A stretch of 64,000 nt of DNA, taken from NCBI RefSeq assembly GCF_021018805.1, contig NC_086266.1:5890001-5954000 (forward strand), written 5' to 3'. Of this stretch, positions 1 to 11,100 are shown one piece after another; positions within the stretch are counted from its first letter, which is position 1, and every line of letters begins with the position of its first letter. Below the pieces are notes generated by a model that ran no database searches, was not told the DNA's origin, and worked only from the letters and a program-made list of their open reading frames with translations. A program made the position numbers and the translations under genes. Source of the stretch: Prinia subflava (lineage: Eukaryota > Chordata > Aves > Passeriformes > Cisticolidae).

Positions 1-385
1 AAGCAGAAGGCTTTCATAGCATTGCAATAAGCTTACATAGATTAAGGTTTGAAATAGAGTTGAATTTTAAGCCTTGAAATATTTAGAGCAGCCTTGAAAT
101 ATTTAGAGCATAGACGGTTTTTGAGCTGCAAAAAGTATAGAACAAAAAATTATTGTATGCTGTAAGGTGTATGTGTAGTGTTTAGTAATTAACCTAAGTA
201 GATGTTTGTAAGCTTTTAGCATTAACCTATTGGCTAAAAAACTTTTAAAAGACCTTGTAACAAAGAGAACTTTGATTTCTGTTGTTATAGCTTGAGTTTT
301 ACCATCTTTTATGTCTCTACCTTCACTGAGACTAATAATGAAATGAAAATCTCATGGAACGCCTCTCAGTCACCCCATCCCATTA
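1..385 (+). mobile_element. LTR-like repeat, family B, truncated by the window edge
   Basis: This stretch aligns with the repeat at 16210-16720: both have GAAGGCTTTCA, then GTAAGCTTT, ATTGGCT, AAACTTTTAAAA and TGTAACAAAGAGA in the same order. The copy is more degraded than the second one and its left end lies outside the window. No internal retroviral genes are seen. It is most likely a solo LTR of an endogenous retrovirus. Confidence 0.5.
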
Positions 386-477
386 TCAGTGATTAAATCC
401 AACACTTTGTCCCTTTGCAACAGGCCCTGCTAAAAATGGGTCCCCTTGAAGTTTTGAAGTAAGATCTCCCTGGGGCC

Positions 478-755
478 TTCTCTTCTCTTCTCTTCTCTTC
501 TCTTCTCTTCTCTTCTCTTCTCTTCTCTTCTCTTCTCTTCTCTTCTCTTCTCTTCTCTTCTCTTCTCTTCTCTTCTCTTCTCTTCTCTTCTCTTCTCTTC
601 TCTTCTCTTCTCTTCTCTTCTTCTCTTCTCTTCTCTTCTCTTCTCTTCTCTTCTCTTCTCTTCTCTTCTCTTCTCTTCTCTTCTCTTCTCTTCTCTTCTT
701 CTCTTCTCTTCTCTTCTCTTCTCTTCTCTTCTCTTCTCTTCTCTTCTCTTCTCTC
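478..755 (+). repeat. (TTCTC)n pentanucleotide microsatellite, about 55 copies
   Basis: The array is nearly perfect, broken only by incomplete TTC units at about 618 and 696. On the minus strand it is a purine (GAGAA)n tract. It produces long but meaningless open frames of E, K and R residues. Confidence 0.97.
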
Positions 756-1920
756 CGCGAATCTCCTCGAATCTCCTCTCCTCCAGGCTAAAGAATCCCA
801 GTTCTTTTGGCCTTTCCTCAGAGGCAAAGTGTTCTACCCACCCTCTGATCATTTCTGTGTTGTGTTTTGGGAGTACATTCAGTTTTAGTTGGTGGCAAGA
901 GAACTGCAGTAGAATGGTGCCGGGTACAGAGGCCCAAAATGATGTTGGTGGAGGAGCCCAGTCCCAGCCCAGCAGAGATTTGGCTGTTGTTGTCTTGGAG
1001 CTGCAAACCTGCACCTCAGTGTTCTTCAGAGCAGCACAGACCTAAATCCCAATGGGATCAGCATTTCTTGGAGCTGCTGGAGTTCCCTGGAACAGCTTGC
1101 ACTCATTTTTCTGACAACCCCCACCTTTAAAAAAGACAGGAACCTAAATGAGTCCTTTGAGTTTCCTGAAATGAAAAAAGCCCTAAAGCAGCAAGTGGCA
1201 TTACAGGGTGCAGGTAGGGCCAAAATCCAGCAAGCTGAAGACACCTTGATAAATTGATTATTGGCATTACTGGGACATGTTTGCCTCTGATATCAAGGTC
1301 CTGAATATTAAGGCTGAGGTGGAGATAGTCCCCTCAGTCCTATTTATGTGTATTTCTAGTAACCAGAGGAATCCTGCCTCCTCTTGTGGGAAACTGGGTT
1401 TGGAAAGTAACAGTTCCTTTCTTACTTTTTTTCCCCTTTGGGCAGCATCCATTTTTAAAAACAGCTGTGAGTCTCTCTGTCCTGCCAGAAATTATCCGTA
1501 TAGCCAGGAGAGTCAGCCAGGCCGTGGAGGCACTTCATACCAACAGTGCCAGCACAGAGCAAAAACAGGAATAAAACTCTCACCCACAGGGAGATCTGCT
1601 GCCTTCTCACTCCGTGCTTACATTCACTTCTGAATGGTTGGTTGTTTCTTAAAGATGGAAATCCCAGGTATGGGGGTTTTGGTGTGGTTTGGAAATGGGG
1701 AGTGCTTCATTCATCAGCTCCAGACCACGCTGCCTCTGGAACGCCCATGGGCTGGGTTTGCCCTGTCGTGGCACTTCAGGATGAAAAAGAAAGTGCAATT
1801 GCATTTCCAGCCAAAAACAGGTGAAGAATGGGCCAGCTGAAACATCCTGCTGGATACACACACTCAGCTGGGACTGTGGAGTGTTTGCAGAATTCCCTGT
1901 CCTCCCTCCACCTGGCAGAA
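756..1920. other. Non-coding sequence, nothing recognised
   Basis: The sequence is of ordinary complexity. I see no exon with acceptable splice sites and known homology, and no recognised repeat. By mammalian gene order the gene left of CAPN6 would be PAK3 transcribed towards it, but nothing here identifies it. Confidence 0.4.
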
Positions 1921-1925
1921 CACTT

Positions 1926-2400
1926 GACACAAAAATATATAATATATAGAGATTACAGAGAAAGATATGTATATAACAGAGATTACTAAATGGGGGGTGT
2001 GCAAATGTACATAGACACACAATATGCTGTATAACTATTATATGTATGAATATTTATAGAATATATATTATTATTATTATTATTGTACATATATGTGTTT
2101 TTATATCATTATATGTATAGATAATGTGTTACAGAGCTATGGACATATATTTACTTTGTACCTTATATTATCCCCTTTGCACAACTCCCCCATAACTCTC
2201 CTGCACTATATATAAAATACTCCTTAAATATAAAAATATATGTATATATATCCTTATATATAAATATATAATATATACCCTTTTATATATTATATATTAT
2301 CCTTTTATACAAAATATATTACATATATTTAGGGTGTGTGCATATGTAGTGTGTGTATAGCCAGTGTAAATATAAATGATATTTTTATATACCCTCAGAG
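1926..2400. repeat. AT-rich low-complexity region
   Basis: Runs of TATA, TAT and TTA units dominate, with a (TTA)n/(ATT)n stretch near 2068-2083 and repeated ATATATA blocks at 2220-2320. No gene is visible. An ATTAAA at about 2477-2482 on the plus strand could be a polyadenylation signal for a plus-strand neighbour, but this is weak. Confidence 0.75.
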
Positions 2401-2566
2401 GCACTTCTATAACTGTTCCACAGTGTGTAGAGAGATAGAACAGCGTGTGGAGGATAACGTGTGCCATCCCCTATGAATTAAACACCGTTTTTATGCGGGT
2501 GCGGTGCCCCCGGCCGCGGGCAGGTGCCGGTACCTGGCCGCGGTCACACCTGCGTGGGTGGCACCG

Positions 2567-2581
2567 AGCGCCCTCTCGCGG
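2567..2581 (-). promoter_or_regulatory. CTCF-like motif
   Basis: On the minus strand the sequence reads CCGCGAGAGGGCGCT, which agrees with the CTCF core at about 12 of 15 positions, including the diagnostic GGGCGC. It sits in an isolated 90 bp CpG-rich segment just past the candidate polyadenylation signal, at the end of the gene. Binding is inferred from the motif only. Confidence 0.4.
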
Positions 2582-2604
2582 CCGCCGCAGAAATCACTAA
2601 AATT

Positions 2605-4995
2605 GTATAATTTTTTTGTAAAATTTTATTTAGGTCACTTGGCATTGAAAAGTTACAAAAGGTTGCAATGAAACATTTTATACCCATTTCCACGGTAGCT
2701 CGAGTGTGTACATACGTGCAGCCTTCCCCTACCGAAAAAACAACCCCAACATGTTAAAAAATGAACAATTTTAACTACCAGTGTCAGGAGCAGGCAGCAG
2801 CACAAGCCCCTGTCAGCCTGCCCTTGCCTTGATTCACCTGGGAAGGCAGAGGCATCTGTAAACCAGCAGAGCCAGCTGTGTTCCCAGGCTGGATCAGCTC
2901 CTCCTGGTGGGAAAAGCAAATAATTCCCAAAAATAATCAGTGCAGAGGTCCAGGCATGCTGCTGGGCCCCCCGCAGCTCCCAGCACTGCCAGTCCCTCAG
3001 GGCAGCACTGCCAGCAGTGTGTCCCCATGCCCCGGGACAAACTGGGGGATGTCTGGAGCTGGCACAGTGATCGAGGCCTAGCAGTCACCGTGTCTGTGCT
3101 GCCCACCGGCCAGGCTGTACCTGCCCCAGAGGTGCTGTCACACTCCCTGTGTCCCCTGATGCTGGGGACAGCCCTCTGCAGAGGCAGGGTGCTGGTGCTG
3201 GCGTTGGGGGCCACCAGTGGGGCTCCAAGGACAGAGCCAAGGGAGCGTGGAGCTGAGGGGGCTCTGTGCCCTCAGCAGCTTTCTCAGCCAAATTGTGAGA
3301 GGCACAAACCTCTGGTGCCATCGAGGAGTGGAACTTCTTTCAGGCTAAACACTGACCCTTGGGCAAGCCCTGCCCGGGGAAGGGCCCCATCCCACGGGGG
3401 ACACTGCAGATCCCACAGCCTGGAACCGTGGGTGAGGAAAAGCAAAGCAAACAGGGCTCAGTGCAGGACTAGGGCAGCCCTGACATTTGCAGTTCTCCTC
3501 GTCCAAGCTCTGCTCTGCAAGAGACAGTTTATGCCTTAAAAAGATAATTCTCAGTTTACAGAGTAAGCAGTCCTGAAGCCGTGAGCTTGCAGAGAATGTC
3601 ACTTGCCCGTGGGGCTTGTAGTTCACACCTCTGAGATCTCTGCTGTGCCAGAGGGCCTCAGCCCAAACTGTCTGAAAAGAGCTGGGTTCAGCTCCTCGGT
3701 GCATGCAGCAAAGCTGGCACTGCAGCATCATTCACAGCCCCACAGTCCATCTCTGGCATGTCACAGAAAGCGTTTTCCCACCACAGCAATGATCCTTTTG
3801 TAGCCCCGAGGAGACTTCAAAACCCTTTGTGAAAACATTAACTCTGTCAAGGGCCATTTCATAAATTGTGAAAATCGCACATTGTGGCTGAAGTGGCTAC
3901 GAGGCACACAGGAATCCCAATTTCCTGGCTGTAAAAAAGGCAGAGCAGTCCTTGAGCTTCACTTTAGCACCCAGAACCTGCAGCTGTGTAAAATCCATTT
4001 CTGAGTGTCTGGCACAGAGAGCCCCGTGCCCTGCCAGGGTCACTGCCCGCCCCAGGCAGCTGCTGAGGGAACCCTGCCATGGGCTGCAGGGGAAGGGAGG
4101 AGCTGGCACCAGGCCCCTGCTCTGAGGGAAATGTGAAATAACACCCATCCCTCCTGGTACCCAAGTGAAACTCCATCAAGCATCAGCCGTGCCAGCAACA
4201 AATGACTGCAACATTTTGAGAGTGAGACCTGACACCTGCCAGGGAACAGCACCTTGATTTTACAAACTCATCCTTCTCATGAGCTCATTTTCTCCTCTTC
4301 AGGCTGGTGCTGCATCTGCCAAAACAAGAGCTGTGTTTCCATTTTTAGCATTATGTGGCTTAGACAAAGCAAGGAGGCTCCCACTACTGAACCTGTGCTC
4401 TGAGCAAAGCCACAGCTGAACTGTGACACCAAACTGTGAGACACCAGCTCAAGATGGAGAAGAGAAGAATCAGAAAGTCAGTCTGAGAGCCTTTGGGTGG
4501 ACAAAGCTCTTATTTGCTATGATGTTCAAACAGGCACTGCAAGATCTTCTCCTTTTAATATGTCCTGGCAAGATTGGTCTTAAGGCCACGAGCTATGACC
4601 GAGCTCCTCGAGTTTTCACCAAGAAACAGAAACACCTAATCTGTAGTGAAATTCATCAAGAAATTTATATCCTTCTATAGGGGGGGAAAAAACATCCCCG
4701 TGGATGCCCCTTGTACTTGCCATTCCCCAATCTGCTGCTGGGTGCCCGATGGAGCTGATGCTCACACCCTGGTGAACTCATCTGCCAGCATCCCATTGCC
4801 CCCTCTGCCACCGCATGAGCTGCACCACGAGCGCAGACACGTATAAATATGCATTTCCCCTCTCCCGACGCCTCTCTGCCCATTACCAATGCTAACGTGG
4901 AGAGCTGTGGAGGGTTTCCCCCCCTTTTAAAGCGATTATGCTGATGTGCCCCGGCGCGGCTGCAGCGGGGTGACAGCTCCGTGCGGCTGCGGCGC
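2605..4995 (-). other. CAPN6: Probable CAPN6 3' UTR
   Basis: No coding exon, CR1 tail or LTR is seen in this stretch, which follows the stop codon directly. The first canonical minus-strand AATAAA after the stop is at 2625-2630. An ATTAAA at 4554-4559 could serve as an earlier site and would give a UTR of roughly 440 nt. The full length is inferred and needs transcript data. Confidence 0.5.
2625..2630 (-). terminator. Candidate polyadenylation signal AATAAA
   Basis: TTTATT on the plus strand reads AATAAA on the minus strand, followed by a T- and A-rich stretch suitable for cleavage near 2600-2612. It is the first perfect signal downstream of the CAPN6 stop. A GC-rich segment follows immediately at 2500-2590. 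Confidence 0.5.
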
Positions 4996-5178
4996 TCAGA
5001 GCTCGGCGAGGTCGTCGCTGCTCAGGGCGGTGACGATGATGTGACCCGGCAGCTCGGCCGCCTCCCCGCCGCCCCTGCCCCGCAGCCGCAGCCGCTGCTG
5101 CCGCCGGGGCTCGGCGGGGGAGGCTGCCAGCACCGCCTGCCCCAGGAACTGGTCACGGACGAGGCGGCTGCTCCACAC
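4996..5178 (-). CDS. CAPN6: CAPN6 last coding exon, residues 585-644 and stop
   Basis: The acceptor is CCGTGTCCCCAG and the stop TGA is at 4998-4996. The exon starts [17 protein letters not shown] and ends [15 protein letters not shown]. The middle part ([18 protein letters not shown]) is Arg/Gly-rich and less conserved, and the exon is strikingly GC- and CpG-rich compared with the others. The ending is one residue different from the SSDDLTEL ending of mammalian CAPN6. Confidence 0.93.
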   Translation of the reverse strand: MWSSRLVRDQFLGQAVLAASPAEPRRQQRLRLRGRGGGEAAELPGHIIVTALSSDDLAEL

Positions 5179-8100
5179 CTGGGGACACGGGGACACAAAC
5201 AGAGCTGGCTCAGGCAGCGCTGCACCCAAGAAGGTTGAAAAGTGTAACCAAAAATGTGTATTCTATTTTCATCTGTTGAAACCCACTGGGGGATATTGTT
5301 CTCCTCTCCTGCTCCACCCATTTTACTCCTGCACCCATCCTCCTCTGAGGGACATCACCTGTGAATGGGCCATTGAAGGCCTCTCACATGACTGATAACG
5401 TTACTTCATCCCAGTGTGAGATGCTGCACTCACTGGGGAGGAGCCAAAGCCTTTCCACCAGCATAAAACCTGCAATCCCGAACATTAATGCTAAAACTGA
5501 ATGTTTTCCACTGAATCCGTGGAGGAAGACTGGACCCATCTCACCAGCACTGGACCTTTTTCTTTTCTTTTCTCTACAGAATCATCTCTACTTCACAGAA
5601 CCACATCCGTTACTTCAGGAGGATTTATTTGTGCTGCTTCCAACGCTGACAGCAGGGTGTCAGGTGTATCTCTGACTCTGTCAGGGTTTTCTAGGACTTT
5701 TGTTTGTTTGCTTGTTTGTTTTTTGTAGTACTGCATTTGTATCCTTTTTATATATATATATATTCCTAGTGAACAACTGTTATTCCTATTCCTATATTTT
5801 TGCCTGAAAGCTCCTAATTGCAAAATTGTAATAATTTGGAGGGAGGTGGTTTTACATTCTCCATTCCAAGGGAAACTCCAGTTTTCCCTGACAGATACCT
5901 GTCTTTCCAAACCAAGACAAAGGGTCACCCCTGTTAACCCCTTGGAAAAGCAGCGAGGAGGGAGTGTGCATCTAAATTTAGCTAATTGTCTAGAGAGCAT
6001 GAGGGAGAGTCTGGATTTGCATGCTCATTTGCATAGACTATGCAAATAAGGAGCAAAATGCAGCTTTTTGCTTTCTAGGTCACAGCCTGCCTAGGAGAGG
6101 AATAAAAATGACCTTTTTTAGCTCATCAGCAGTAAATCCTACCTACAGTAGCCTGTCTGTGCTGCTCTGCCTGCCTGTGCTCACCTCTGCACCTCCTCAG
6201 CACTGGAGTTTTAGAGTCTGGCCCACAGACTAGACTGAAGACAAAGTTTTCCTGGACTGCATCATCTCAACACCAAGCTCTCTTTCCCCAGCCAGTGCTG
6301 AGGTAAACAGTGAGGTCTAGTTCTCACAGGACTGGAATTCAGGGTAAAATAACTTCTTAATAACAGCCTTAGCTTTGGTTTTGCTTCAAACACTGACTCT
6401 GGACAACACTTGGCTTTTCTCTGTCTCTGTTTCATCAGGTGCCACAGGGGGCATAAGAAATTCTGTAAATTCTTTCAAAGGCTTGGCATGAAATGTGCCT
6501 TGGGATGAAGCATTCCTTGGAATGAAATGTGCCTTCTGATCCCTAAGTGCCATCAGCTGGCGTTTGTAGAGGAGAAGCAGCAGCAGAGCTCCAGGCAGAG
6601 CCCAGCAAGGGGAGCAGAGGTTCTCACCCTTCTCTCCTGGGTATCAGGAAGGAAAAGCTGTCCCAGTGAAGGCCAGGGGTGCTCTGTGGTGCTCTCCCTG
6701 CCCTGAGCAGCTGCCCTGTGGCTGTCTCACCTGGATGGTGACAGGACTGTCAATGTCCTTCCTGTAGAAGATCACCTGGGTGTTGAACACGGGGCTGGTG
6801 GTGCCGTGCTGCACTGGGGAGCGCCAGCTTTGGTTCTCACACTTGATGAGCACGTAGGGATCTGCTCCTGGAACACAACCACAGCTCTGGGCACACAGCA
6901 GGGCAGCTGGGAGCTGCCCAGAAACCCAGCAGAGACAATCCCCTCCTGTGCCTGGCAGCAGCACAGGACAGGGCACCAGAGCACGTCACAGCCTCTGCTC
7001 CCTGTCCAGGTGAAATCACAGAATCATGGAATGGTTTGGGTTGGGAGGGGCCTTAAAGCCCATCCACTCTACCCCTGCTGTGGCAGGGACACCTTCCACT
7101 GCCCCAGGCTGCTCCAAGCCCTGTCCAGCCTGGCCTTGGGCACTTCCAGGGATCCAGGGGCAGCCACAGCTGCTCTGGCCACCCTGTGCCAGGGCTGCCT
7201 ATACCCAGGGAATAATTTCTCCCTAATAGCCAATCTAACCCTCATACGTGATACCCTGCAATTGTTCAACATTCCAGAAATGCTTCATTTTTACACCAGC
7301 ATTGAGCTGTGAAAAGTGAAGATTATCAGAGAGCAGGAGTAGAAAATGAAAAAGCAAATGACGACTGGGCAAGTTTCCTGATTAACTCAACATCAGGTGC
7401 TATAAAGCCATTTTGGTGACCTTCAAGACCCTTTCTCTGACAGACACAGTCATGTACAAAGCATTTATCCCCTGTTCTACTTTACCCAGCTGAAAGTGGT
7501 TGTTTGAAAACCATGAAGTCCTCCCTGAAGTGCTCGAATGAGGTAAATGTAACACACTACACGAGTCTGTGCCATTCAGCTGCCTCCTGGATATTTTCCA
7601 TTTAGAAAATACACAACCCTGACAGAAGAACCTCACTAATCCCCACAATCAGCTCCGCAGGGGCGTCTGGCTACTCCTGCCCAGTTATGGACCGCCCATA
7701 ACTTGCTGTTGTGCATCCCTGTATTCACCTGGTCACTCCACTGGAGCAGGTTTTACAACATGATTGAAAAACAAATCCCAAATTCCAAAATCAAACCCCA
7801 AACAGAGGATTCTCTATTTGGATAACTTCTGATTGCTTACATATTAACCCAAATCATCTTTAGATGACTGAAAAGCCACTTCCACTCTTCCAGGCTCTCT
7901 GTCCACTTACCTCCTGATCCGTCCTCTTTCTGCAAACCCTCTGCAGAGTGGACTTTGATTTGGGTGACTCTGCGTGGGTATCCACAGAGAAGACTCCAAC
8001 AGGTCATTTTAGGCCTATCTGCCTTCAGCTCCCTGAAAAATCATGGAAAAAGCAACCTAAGCAAAGAATGTCAAGCAAACAATCAATGGTAGTGGAATTT

Positions 8101-11100
8101 TTAGAACATGAGATTTGTAGTTTTTCATCATCTGCTATTTTTGAATTCTGCGGTGCAGAAATGACAGATGTAGGAAATAAAAATAGAGCAAAGCAAAGTA
8201 AAATTAATTTGTGTTATATTTGGCGTGGAAGCAAAAGTGGTGAAAAAACCCCAATTTTAAATAGTGGAAAATACTATCAAATCAAGAATTACATGCAGTG
8301 GGCCTGGTTCATGAAGCACTGGTTCTACTCTTGCAGCAATCACTGCTTTCAGAGGAGATAAACAGAAACAAATATCACCAGTGCTCAGTGTCCTGACCTA
8401 GAACTGGAGGTCACTACAAGAAGTGAACTAAAAAAGCCAAAATACTCAAAATGAATCATCCAAGAGGTCCCTAATTAAACACTGACCATGTTTAGTTAAT
8501 AAACCATAAACTGACCATGCACAGACCTGGAGATTCTCAGAGGTGCCCCTGATGTCTCCGGTTCTGGAGCCACATGAGCCACTGAGTCAGGGGTGTTGGA
8601 GGACTGCTGGAGGCCAGGGCATCCCTCTGGCTGCCCTGGATGGTCCAGGACCCCAACAGGGGGGTCTGGGACCCCGACAGGGGGGTCTGGGACCCCGACA
8701 GGGGGGTCTGGGACCCTGGCACAGAGCCCAAGGTGACACTGTCTTTGATCTCAGCCCATGGGAAAAATTACCAGCATTGCACGAAGATCTACAGACCCCA
8801 AGAGTTTATTGTAAATAGTGGTTAGTTTATCACAGGGTGCTAATGGGGAAGGCAGGATGGAGGGATCAGGGTGTGGCCCTGTTCTTCTCCTTTCTTGTCC
8901 TTGTCCTCCATCTTCTGCTGTGGCGGGTCACAGGGGGTTGGTTTAGGACAGAAGTGACATGTCTAACATGGGTAGTAGGTATTGGTAAGAGGCTGTAAAT
9001 AAAAAATACGTTGTGGCCCATGGCTGGGTCAGAGAAAAAGTGCAAAAGGCCCAGTCCTCCCGATCTGGGGGGAGTTGCTGTGTGCTCTCACTACAGCAAG
9101 GACCTTTGCTGGGCACAGAAAGAACTTAGAAATAAGAGACAATAAACAAACTTGAGAAACCTGAACTGGCAAACTCCAGCTCTTCCTTCTGCTTCTGGGC
9201 TTTCAGTGAAGAAAAACTCTAACCAATACATCTCAGGAAAACCAGCCCGAGAGGGGACAGCCTGGCAAAGCCTTCCACAGAGCCTGTGGGCCGAGGAGGA
9301 TCCCCTGCACTGTGGGTGGCACCCACCTGAGCTTGGAGGGCACGTCTGTGTAGAGCCTGAGGATGAAGGCAGCGGGCACCCCGGGGATGTAGGTGGTGGG
9401 GACGAGGACGTAGCGGCCGCGGGGCAGGCTCCTCCTCAGGAACACGCTGCGTGTGTTGGAGTAGGGAGACGTGGCCACTCTCTCCTGCACCGTGAGCTGG
9501 TGCAGCCTGTACCTCCTGTTGTCCTCCACCTGCAGCAGGAGAGGGGCTGATGCCAGCAGGGCTAAGGGGCAGGGTTCTCCCTGAGCACCACACAGCTTTT
9601 CACAGCCATAAAACCTCAGGAGCAGTGAAGGAAAATTGTTTGGCAAGCGCTTTCTCACCCAGTGAAGCTGTGGCAGGTGAAAGTTTGGGGCTGGCAAAGA
9701 CAGGAGCCCACTGATAGAGATGATGTGAGCTTGGAACACCTCCAGAGAGGGACACACAGCCCAAGGACTGCCCCTGCTCACACAAGGCTGAGGTCTCTCT
9801 GCCTCCTCCTCTCTCCAGCCTTTCACAGCAGGCTCCCAACCCAGATGCACACAGCTGGATTTTCCTTGCCCTTCCCTGAATACAAAAGCCACAGAAAAAC
9901 CATTTGTGTTTTGTTCTGAGCCTTGAAGTTGTGCTTAGCTCTTCACATGCTCTCCAGGGGACTGGTATTTGCCAGAGCACCGTTTAAATCTCAGCCTGTC
10001 TCAAGCAGCTCTTGGGGCAAAGGCAGCCCCTCATTCTTTTCTGGCTGCTCTCTTCCCAAGGCCTTTAGTCATGCTAATGAGCTCGGTGTGTCAGAATGTA
10101 TCTAAAATAGAAAAACTATTGATCAGAAATGAAAATAGAGCCCTGAAACTTTCAGGAAGGTGTGATTTTCTTTTTCAAGCCTTTCCAAATTACAGGCGTG
10201 AACAAGGGAAATTGTTCTGCTCTCTGCAGTGACACTTTTCAATATATGTGGTTAACAGGTGATTGGCAAATGAGTGGGTGTGATGCAGATGTCAGCAGAT
10301 CTAACCAACTGTTAAAAATTGACTTTTTAAAGGGTAGGACCGTGGATTTAATGTAGGCTCAGGAGCAGCAGCAACAGAGGACAGGATTACCCCCATCCTC
10401 ATGGAAGAGCAGGAAAATTGCTGTTTCTTTGTTTCCTTCCCTCTCTGAGTCTGAGTGTTTTCATTTTACTCAATTTGCCTTGAGAGTGCTGTTAAATTAC
10501 CTTTTGGGATCCCTGTGGTTCCTTTTCCCGTACATTCATTTCCTGCTCTCTAGTCCAGCTTTTGAAAACACTTTTTTTTTCTAAGTGGCAACAGAAAAAC
10601 TGCAGACTTGACTTCATTCACCTGGCTGTATTGCTGATGAAATGGAGACAGAAGAAGGAGGAAAAACCCTCCATGTTTCAGGCATTAATATAATTTTGCT
10701 GTCCTCTAGAAACTTTGGGGGTACGAAAATCACTTAAAAATCTTTTGCAAGGAGAAAAAAAATTATTTATTTCAAATAAATGAAATTCATTCAAATAGAG
10801 TTTGAGCTGAACTAAATCCAGTTGAGTTCCCATGGCCTGAGCGCAGCACCCACAGAAATCCGAGCACAGAGCCAGACCTTGGGATAATCCTGGCTCTGTC
10901 TGCCAAAGATCTCAGTGCCAGGGTGAAGCAGGACTGAGCAAACTGAAGGATCTGTGCATCAGGAGTGCAGCTGGCTGCCTACCTTGAGGATTTCAAAGCC
11001 AATGGTGAGGTTGTCTCCCTTCCCCTCTCTCTTGTACTTGCGGCGATCCTCCTGCTGCAATGACACCAACACTTTGTCCTCGGCCTTCTTAACATCAAAC

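Larger units (their letters stand above)
8033..9326 (-). other. CAPN6: CAPN6 intron largely filled by an LTR-like repeat
   Basis: About half of this 1.29 kb intron is the LTR-like element at 8570-9235. The remainder (8033-8560) is unique, A-rich sequence with no recognised content. Confidence 0.85.

Noticed and set aside
393..1014. Long minus-strand open frames of E, K and R residues
   Set aside because: They are translations of the (TTCTC)n microsatellite, with no start context, splice sites or homology.
1..2480. 3' end of PAK3 on the plus strand
   Set aside because: Expected from mammalian gene order, but there is no coding exon and only a weak ATTAAA near 2477, so it was not annotated.
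7948..8361. 137-codon plus-strand open frame
   Set aside because: It overlaps the CAPN6 exon at 7911-8032 on the opposite strand, which is fixed by splice sites and phase; the plus-strand frame has no homology.
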